A stretch of DNA of 14,968 bases. Origin: Gymnopilus junonius (lineage: Eukaryota; Basidiomycota; Agaricomycetes; Agaricales; Galerinaceae). Positions 8,375-14,968 of the stretch are shown here, piece after piece. Position 1 is the first letter of the stretch. The number at the start of each line of letters is the position of its first letter. The stretch covers positions 1 through 14,968 of the forward strand of contig JADNYJ010000729.1 of the NCBI GenBank assembly GCA_015501075.1. Reading direction: 5' to 3'. The position numbers were made by a program, and so were the translations under genes. The notes under the pieces were generated by a model. The model saw only the letters and a program-made list of their open reading frames with translations, had not been told where the DNA came from and searched no databases.

Positions 8375-9590
8375 TCACGCGGGCAATGCATCTTGAACCG
8401 CCTTCCCCGCCCAGATAGCGCCTGCTTTTGCTGCGGCCTCATTGGCCACTGAACCATCCTGATTCCAATATGCCTCCAGGTCGTCCTCCGTCATGTCACC
8501 AGTTAGAGCCATAAGCTCGACGACTTTTTGCTGAATAGATTGTCCGTCGTCATTTATTTCCTCCGCCAAGACCTTGGTTCCCCTGTCTCATCAGCATCCA
8601 GTGTGACCCGGACAACCGGTGCGCCAACTGGTGTGGAGCGAGATCTTCAAGGATACACAACCGTGTTCTGTTCTACTCGCGGTGCTACGCCAGCCACGAC
8701 CCGGATGGCGACCTTCATCTGATTTTCCTTCGAAATGGTAAGAAGAGCTGATCGTTGATTCGGGAGAGTGAAAATTTTCGGAAGCAATGTCAATACGAAT
8801 CCATCAGACTTTGCGATGCCAATATTGAGGGGGGCAGTGTTGAAGATGCATGCCTTATCGGCCAGGGCGAAGTTTCGCAAGGAGAAGGACAACTTCGCAG
8901 CGTGTTGACTGGGCTGCTCAGAGTTACTACAACTTGCACAGAAGCGTTGGTCGAGAATTTGGACTGCAGTCCGTCGACGAGAGGAGAAATGGTTTCCGGG
9001 GTTGAACTGATGATAACTACGCGTTTCAGAGCTGGACGATCGGCAGAGGGAGTAGCCTCGAGTGACGCAAGGGCTGGATCAACGATCTTGCGGATAATCT
9101 CTTCGACGTCCATATTTTGGCGAATGGCATGATCCACGACTACATCTGACGATATACGGATACTCTCCTCCACTTCCGTACTAACGAGACTAGAACCGGC
9201 GACTGAGGGGCCGATGTCTAACACCAACTCGTATTGCGGAAGGTAGTCCTCCTGAACAGATGATCTATGATATGTTTGAACGTGGTTGAGGATGCCTTCG
9301 AGCTTCCTTGGCACCAGCCATCCTGCATTCTTGGCGGCCGAACAAACAACCTCCTTCTCGGAATCCGTGAAATAGATTGGAAGGGTGAAAGTGACAAGGT
9401 CCAGCTTTTGGGAAAGCTTCGTAGAAAGTCGTTCAAAGGCTGATTGAAGCGCCTTTTCGATGGGAGCTACATCGTCGACACGCTCCTCGAGGGACAGCGA
9501 ATATGAGGAGTCGGCAGTGGAAAGAACAGAAAGGGACAGGAGAGAACTGGGAGAAAGACTAGACAGAGAGATTCCGGCTACAAAGCTCAT
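8375..9590 (-). CDS. Divergent Hsp70-like protein (short ATPase-lobe remnant plus substrate-domain-like segment), frame broken as sequenced
   Basis: The start at 9590 (CTCACGATGAGC) opens a long exon. It holds segments typical of the Hsp70 superfamily: TFTLPIYFTDSEKEVV and SAAKNAGW (the lobe I region where Hsp70 reads VP..F....R......A), PQYELVLDIG (equivalent to the phosphate-2 region), then IGIAKSDGFVLTLLPK and TLPNQRSALLTISKENQ, which match the Hsp70 linker/substrate-domain start. The usual N-terminal DLGTT-type phosphate loop and about 100 residues of lobe I are absent. The C-terminus is acidic (LTGDMTEDDLEAYWNQDGS) and ends DALPA. Conserved text changes frame near 8899-8904, within 8631-8660 (including a TGA) and near 8571-8584. 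It may be a relative of the ribosome-associated Ssz1 type, a divergent co-chaperone, or a decaying copy. Confidence 0.6.
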
Positions 9591-10059
9591 CGTGAGGTTG
9601 GTGACAATAGTAAGTTGGCGTGATAATAGATTTCAGAGGAAATACATATCAGATGTTTGGACATTCTAGAAAGAGAAAGAAGATGCCACGCATAGCCAGA
9701 GCTCTCCAGATCAAAAAGAGGGATCTAAGAAACCCCACAGCAGTCCCATTGCGGCAGGGACTCGTTCAACGAGAGCCAAAGTTAAACGTTAAGTAGTTAT
9801 GGATTTCAAAATCAAGTTGTCAAGTTCAGCATAATGGTGCCACGTGATTGTGACGAACCTGAGGAACCGTTTGTTCGCTTTATTCCAACAGTGCTTGCAA
9901 ATAGAGTTATTATGACGGAAATTCGTGTACATACATGAATTTCATTGATCATACTTACAAAACGTTTGTTGTGCTTTGTTGACGGTCCGACGGAGTAGGT
10001 AGCTTATTCTAAATCCAGACTTTTACTATTAGCGCCGTCTTCAAGTTCAACTCCGTGCA
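9591..10059. promoter_or_regulatory. Divergent promoter between Hsp70-like gene and PAF1, with E-box
   Basis: 469 bases separate two divergent starts. A CACGTG E-box (bHLH-type, Cbf1-like core) lies at 9841-9846, roughly midway. I see no TATA box or heat-shock element array (repeated nGAAn blocks), and no gene. Confidence 0.5.
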
Positions 10060-11652
10060 ATGAGTTCCAAAAAAAGGTGCGTTTTTCTGGGCTCGCGAGA
10101 AACAGGATTTGACCAGAGCCATTTACAGCTCAAAGCTCGACCTCCTCGTGCGCGTCCGATATTCAAATCCCTTACCTGCCCCCCCATGTCCTCCAAAACT
10201 CCTCAACATCCCCACAAATCCCATGCGCTATACGCGTCCCGAATTTCTCAATGCCATTGCCAATGAGGTGCCCCTTCCAATGATCGTTGACGCCGAGTGT
10301 GGTATGCCGCTGGACTTGGGGAAGTGGGACTGCCTTTGGGAAGAGAACGGAGACGATTCAAGTGAGTTCGTCTACATTCTTTGCATGCCGAATTACTGAA
10401 CATGCAATTTTCGCTCAGCTCTGAATCCAGACCCATTAAATCTACCAAAGCTTGACCCTAAAGACTCCTTCTTACTTGCCGATCCCTCTTCCTCAATTTC
10501 AAACGGACTAACAAGTGTCGGTCCAAACGCTGCACATGCCACACCCGTTCATGTCCCCTGGCTACGCAAGACCGAGTATATCAGTAGAGAAAGCAATCAA
10601 AGGACACCCATACAAGAAGCGTAAGTTTTTCATTCGTCCTCTACATTGTTCAAGACTTGCAAAGGACTGGAATTCTAGTAAGCAGGCTATATCCGCTCAT
10701 ATCGACGTTTCGAGGACTGCACAACTGCGCACCATTGAAGCATCCTTCGCGGCTTGCAATGATAATTTCTCTCTCGAATTAATAAAGCACCCTAACAAAC
10801 CAGATGTTACCGCTGTCGAATCATACCCATTCCTTCCCGACGCGGACATTTGGGCAAATCAATACGATCTTTTCAGGTTTTCTGAGAGGCCTGGGGACAG
10901 ACCTCTTGACGTGAGTCGGACATCCTCGAATTGCCGAGTAAAGGCTGACAGTATACAATTAGACGGAAGACCCGCGTCTGGATTGTGCCATTTTACGACC
11001 CATGAAGACAGAGCATGATTCATTCCTTGCTTTCTATCTCACCCAAAATGACGAATCTGCTATATCATTCAAAGAAACCCGCTTTGCTCTTCCACCTTAT
11101 GAAGTGCCTGAGAATGAACAGGTATTAAAGAAGGATTTAAATCCGTTGAGGAGATGCTCATGCCCTTCATAAACACAGGAAACAACATTCCACTTCGTAC
11201 GCGACTATGAGACGGTGAAAGTCGAGCAGGAAGTTCCTAATGAATTCCTGCTCGTGCTCTATGACGGTAATCCAGTGCCCGAAAGCGACAATCTAGATGG
11301 CAAACTTTTTCACAGAGAAAAGGGCGCCTATTACAAGAATATCGAGCGCAAGATGCACCTCAAAAAGAAACGCGTCAACGTGAGTATATCCGTTTGAAAG
11401 CTAGTGATGGTGATGCAGATGGCTAATGGCATTGATCAGGCTTATGACCAATATGAAGACAAATGGGAAGTTATCAGAATGCTACATGCGCCGATGAGCA
11501 AGGAGGAGGAAGATGAACGAGAAGAAGCACTGGCAGAGGTGGCTGACCCGACGTTCTCGCTAATGAGAGGCGACGCAGACGCTGAAGGTGAGGTAGACGA
11601 CACAGCGGTGATCCCTGTCGATGGGGATATCGACGTTGTTGCAGTGGTTTAG
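10060..11652 (+). CDS. PAF1: RNA polymerase II-associated factor 1 (PAF1 complex subunit)
   Basis: Core subunit of the nuclear PAF1 complex, which travels with RNA polymerase II and supports elongation, H2B ubiquitylation and H3K4/K36 methylation. Seven exons: 10060-10076, 10129-10361, 10419-10620, 10679-10910, 10963-11121, 11179-11379, 11440-11652. They join in frame to 1257 nt (418 residues), with introns of 52-60 nt. Exon 1 is 17 nt (MSSKK) and splices into SKLDLLVRVRYSNPLPAPPCP, followed by the PAF1 signatures MRYTRPEFLNAIANE, LPMIVDAECGMPLDLG and VPWLRKTEYISRE. Later come TAQLRTIEASFAACN and LLVLYDGNPVPE. The C-terminus is acidic (Glu/Asp-rich), as usual for the family. No frame breaks, in contrast to the neighbours. 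Confidence 0.93.
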
Positions 11653-11909
11653 TTGTTGTATTTCTCGTCCGTCGAATATTGTTGTATTCGCATGTACATC
11701 CATGTATTCTCCATTTCTATAATCTTTCTCCTCGTTTTGAAACTGGCATAAATGGCCTTCATGTGTTATGTATCTCGAGCTTGCGTTGAAATCTCCCAGA
11801 AATTCAGCCGCCGCATTGACCGGTGTGGTGTTCATAATTGTTATCATGGGGCAGCATACGAACATACAAAACGCAAGTAATCGTAAAACAAAAGAAGGAT
11901 GAAAGGATT

Positions 11910-12437
11910 TTAAGCCTCTGTGATTTCGCGCAACCGACGGACAGTGCTACAGATGAGCGGGCGGCAATCAGCAAATACCAAAATATAGGATGTGCACGCA
12001 ACACACCTGCGGACTGTGGCAGCAGCAGTCGTTGAAACGGTCCAAGCACCACCGGCAATTGTTTTCCTGCAAGCCCCGCAGTGCCAGATTCCAACGGCGG
12101 TCCTCTTCACCGAGTCCTAGAAATACAGGGACGTCCTTCAAAACTCGTGGTTCAATCGGTCAAACATTTGAATAAGCGCACCTTGCCGCAGAAGGTGCAG
12201 GTATATCTTGCGTGCTGCGAGATTTCCATCTTTTTAACCTGCTTACGCAGGGAGGCACCATAACGCTAGAAATGCCGCAAATTCGTTTGGCGATTCCAGC
12301 GTGCAAAGGTTCATTGAATGACTACTCACGGTTCCGTATTTACCGGTGATTCCTACTTTCTTGGTGCGCTTGGTCTGTAATGTATCGAGAATGTAAGATT
12401 ATACAAGAATTGGACATTGTTTCCATCTACGTACCAT
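11910..12437 (-). CDS. RPL43: 60S ribosomal protein eL43 (L43/L37a)
   Basis: Structural protein of the large ribosomal subunit with a C2C2 zinc ribbon (CTFCGK ... WHCGAC). Five exons, high to low: 12437-12435 (only the ATG), 12374-12330, 12265-12182, 12116-12007, 11946-11910. Introns are 60, 64, 65 and 60 nt. The spliced frame is exactly 92 codons plus TAA, the family length: [30 protein letters not shown] ... [23 protein letters not shown]. It is intact at every residue that can be judged. Ribosomal-protein genes of fungi often put an intron right after the ATG, as here. It is convergent with PAF1; 257 bases separate the two stops. Confidence 0.95.
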
Positions 12438-12814
12438 CTTGAGGAGGTTGCGGGGCTTGTGTCTAGTTCGCGGCGAAATGTATCCTCAACGATAATTGGG
12501 TGCGATGCGTGAGAAAGAAAAGGGAATTTCCGATAACTGTACAGTTACCTCAGCCACATTGCATTATCTTATCAGATACCATCACAAAAATTCTACTGTT
12601 TTATCTACATATCTCACAGTACATTTATTTGAAAAAGTAATCTTAAAACATGATGTAAGGGTAATAAGCCCTTGTAATGGGTGTCTAGCAAGCTAGCAGC
12701 CTAACTAAGGGTCTAGATAGAATACAATGCCGTTCCGAAGATAAGGTTGAGAGGGGTGGTATAAAGCAATCCAAGACGATTCAAGAAATACGCGGAATAA
12801 ATGTACCACGGAAA
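12438..12814. promoter_or_regulatory. RPL43 upstream region and Sfh5 3' flank
   Basis: 377 bases between the RPL43 start and the Sfh5-like stop. It includes a short leader (CCGCAACCTCCTCAAG-ATG on the minus strand) and AT-rich sequence. I see no gene and no strong known promoter motif. Confidence 0.5.
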
Positions 12815-14224
12815 TCAGAAGGCATCTGCTTCTCCACCGTACCTTTTGGGCAGTTGGGTGGCATCGATGCAAGGTAACAGGGCCTTCTTGATTGCATGGT
12901 GTCCAGAACCAACGACCGACATTTTTGCAAGTGTGTTAGCGGAGAGGATAGGCTTAAAAATCCAGAACATCCAGTTGAGAAGAGTGGGAATATTGACAAA
13001 GAATTTCTTATACTATCAGAAGATGGTCCATCAAAGATCACACAAATGGAACTAGGGCGCATACCAGAAGCTCGGGTAGTGGTTCTGGAATATATTAGTG
13101 GCCTCTGATGCAGCTGCCTTGGAGTTCGCATCTCTGCTTGTAAAGCTGACGCCTTCATAATCTATGAATGATGAACACGAAATTACATCACGCCCAACAT
13201 TGGAAATGCACCATATTCTTACCGTGAATCTGCACCATCTGATCGATCTCGAGGAAATCCAGCAGTGCTACGCTCCCTTTCCATAAGAGCCACGCGCCAT
13301 CTATTATAGAGTTAAGGGAGAGTTACAGATGGGTTTACAGATTAACCAGGACGTACCGAATGAACCTTCGAACATCTCCGAAGACAGCCTTGAGGTCCTG
13401 ATTACCTCCATACACATTGTAACTATGCGAACAAGATTATTTAGAAAGTATGAAATGAAGATAGAAACGTACACCACAGGCCGTCCCTCCTTGTCGTGCC
13501 CATAAATGTGGCCTAAACTACCAAAGATGTCTTCGGGAAATTCTTCCTTCATGACTTCTTCTATATTAATTGACACCCTCCATCTCAGAGTACTAATAAG
13601 CATTTCACGAGCTTCTGAACAATCATATTCCTATGTTGAGTAGTTGGGTTATTGTAACTTCAGTGGTTCGAAAAGGCATACAAACCTGGCACGGAGGAAT
13701 TTCATGAGTATTACACTGACACGGGCATCTTTTTCCGGGTGGGCTGGATCGATAGCAACTCCCCAGAGTGTAATCGGCAGTTCTCGAGCGTTGGGGTTGT
13801 CGGGATATCCTTCAGCAAAAACATCGGGTAGTTGGTGCTGAATATAACAAGTCAGGGAGGAGGGCTTGAAATAATCACAAGTACTGACACGGAACTCAGA
13901 AAGTGCCTTCCATTCGGCGTCCGTAAACTTCTTCGTAAGGGTACTTTGCAGTTCTGGCAAAGAGGGAACGGGTTTTTCAACCGTGTCTGCAGGTGTCTCA
14001 GTCAAAACTGGTGCAACATGGGATTCAGATCCCTGCGAAGGTTCAGCATTAAGGACGGCGGTCGTCTCAGGCTCAGCAGGTGCACTAGCTCCTTCAGACA
14101 TGGCAGTGGGCTCTGGAACCTTTACAGGACCAGCAGCATCAATGCGAGATTGTGCATCAGAAGAGGGAGTATTTGATTCAGCAACAATAGGAGCAGGGGA
14201 GAGTCGGGAGACGGCTTCAGACAT
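12815..14224 (-). CDS. SFH5: Sec14-like CRAL-TRIO lipid-transfer protein, Sfh5 type, two small frame breaks
   Basis: Non-classical phosphatidylinositol transfer protein; the yeast relative acts at ER/plasma-membrane contacts and binds heme. Seven exons, high to low: 14224-13889, 13837-13682, 13630-13473, 13422-13357, 13300-13223, 13161-13065, 13012-12815; introns are 50-61 nt. The first 100 or so residues are Pro/Ala/Glu-rich and disordered. Then come the CRAL-TRIO N-terminal part (VILMKFLRAR, EAREMLISTLRWR) and the lipid domain (GHDKEGRPVVYNVYGG, FFVNIPTLLNWMFWIFKPIL, KRYGGEADAF stop). One extra G at 13275-13277 and one missing G at 13071-13076 shift frame and then restore it, so spliced length is 1089 nt (362 residues plus stop). 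I chose MSEAVSRL at 14224; an in-frame ATG at 14266 would add 14 residues. Confidence 0.88.
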
Positions 14225-14453
14225 TGGCTGTCGTGTACACGTAGTGAGAAGTGAGAAAGAAAGCAAGAAGTTCTAATGTTTATCTGATAAGATGCTACTT
14301 ACATAACCCATCAAACGGCTGCCACCCGTTTTGTCAGTGAAGCCAACGCATCGCTCCGTACTGTATCCAGTGTTACAGACTGCCAATCAACACCCGACGG
14401 TATAGTCTCCCTGAATGTCCTCATCTACTAGATAGCCCTCCTGCGCTTTGATC
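14225..14453. promoter_or_regulatory. Divergent promoter between Sfh5-like and transporter genes
   Basis: 229 bases separate the two starts. A TCTGATAAGA stretch near 14283 contains a GATA-type core. Nothing else stands out. Confidence 0.4.
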
Positions 14454-14968
14454 ATGGCCCCCGACCTCCTCCGCACTTACGACTACTCCTCTTCAGATAA
14501 TTACGAGAATCCACGATTGCGGGATGGAGGCTGGGGATTGCACGCTGGTCGGTTGCCGATGTACAGTCCTGTGTGGACCAACGACAAGTCCTGGGTTCAA
14601 AGAATGGCCACCAACTTTACGTCGTCTCTGGCTGAAATACCAGCTCTCGTGTCCCGCTTTCTTCCTGCTTCCCGGAGATCTGCAAGGTCCTATGCCACAG
14701 GAAGACCTTCGATGACCTCAAACGCCTTGTCCTCCAATTTTCTTTTTGTGCTATTATGCAGTCTGTGGTACACGACTTCGGCGCTCTCCTCAAATACCGG
14801 AAAGGCAATCCTGAACCAATTTCGCTACCCGGTTACTCTCACCTTCGTCCAATTCGGCTTCGTCGCATTCTACTGCCTGTTGTTCATGTCTCCAGCGGTC
14901 CGTTTTTCCAAGTTCCGCAAACCAACGAAAGCCATCACATGGAGCACACTTCCCATGGGCTTATTTCA
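14454..14968 (+). CDS. Triose-phosphate-transporter (TPT/SLC35) family membrane protein, N-terminal part
   Basis: An uninterrupted frame runs 171 codons from the ATG at 14454 (MAPDLLRTYDYSSSDNYENP) off the right edge. After a hydrophilic N-terminus of about 95 residues, two hydrophobic segments appear: LSSNFLFVLLCSLWYTTSAL and VTLTFVQFGFVAFYCLLF. The motif LWYTTSALSSNTGKAILNQF and the following TWSTLPMGLF fit the first helices of TPT-domain transporters, which exchange phosphorylated sugars or nucleotide-sugars across ER/Golgi or plastid membranes. Among fungal members the long N-terminus recalls Sly41-type proteins, but the substrate cannot be told. Only the N-terminal portion is present and no intron has been met yet. 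Confidence 0.8.
   Translation, partial: MAPDLLRTYDYSSSDNYENPRLRDGGWGLHAGRLPMYSPVWTNDKSWVQRMATNFTSSLAEIPALVSRFLPASRRSARSYATGRPSMTSNALSSNFLFVLLCSLWYTTSALSSNTGKAILNQFRYPVTLTFVQFGFVAFYCLLFMSPAVRFSKFRKPTKAITWSTLPMGLF

Noticed and set aside
11947..12434. Intron-encoded snoRNA in RPL43 introns.
   Set aside because: All four introns are 60-65 nt, too short for a typical snoRNA with processing flanks, and no C/D or H/ACA boxes stand out.
1..14968. A co-localised novel defence or metabolic gene cluster.
   Set aside because: Neighbouring genes belong to unrelated housekeeping and secretory roles, strands alternate, and there is no backbone biosynthetic enzyme, regulator or mobile element.

Overview
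This window reads as nuclear DNA of a filamentous fungus, most likely a basidiomycete (Agaricomycetes). The genes are cut by many 49-66 nt GT-AG introns with CTAAC/CTAAT-like branch sites. Intergenic gaps are 0.2-0.5 kb, and the housekeeping proteins (PAF1, TFIP11/Ntr1, eL43, Sfh5) look fungal. Most exons are too short to appear as long open frames, so the models below come from splice-site reading and remembered family motifs. No search or alignment was run.

Layout, left to right: (1) minus strand 2851->1, a secreted S10 serine carboxypeptidase with at least 20 exons, running off the left edge; (2) plus strand 3385-6485, a G-patch spliceosome-disassembly factor (TFIP11/Ntr1); (3) minus strand 7931->6961, a secreted HEASH zinc metalloprotease (aspzincin-like) followed by a lysine-rich tail behind a TAG; (4) minus strand 9590->8375, a divergent Hsp70-like protein; (5) plus strand 10060-11652, PAF1, intact in seven exons; (6) minus strand 12437->11910, ribosomal protein eL43 (RPL43), intact in five exons; (7) minus strand 14224->12815, a Sec14/CRAL-TRIO lipid-transfer protein (Sfh5-like), seven exons; (8) plus strand 14454->edge, the start of a triose-phosphate-transporter-family membrane protein. 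Pairs 1/2, 4/5 and 7/8 are divergent and share short promoters; 2/3 and 5/6 are convergent.

The genes do not form one pathway. Two act in mRNA synthesis and processing (PAF1, TFIP11), one in translation, one in lipid or heme handling, two are probable secreted peptidases, one is chaperone-like and one is a transporter. I see no gene cluster, mobile element, CRISPR or RNA gene.

The most striking signal is that five of the eight genes, including the normally essential TFIP11, carry one or more single- or two-base indels that split conserved protein segments between frames, mostly in short homopolymers or dinucleotide runs. PAF1, RPL43 and the transporter fragment have none. This suggests consensus errors in the assembly at least in part, with genuine decay possible for the Hsp70-like and metalloprotease genes.
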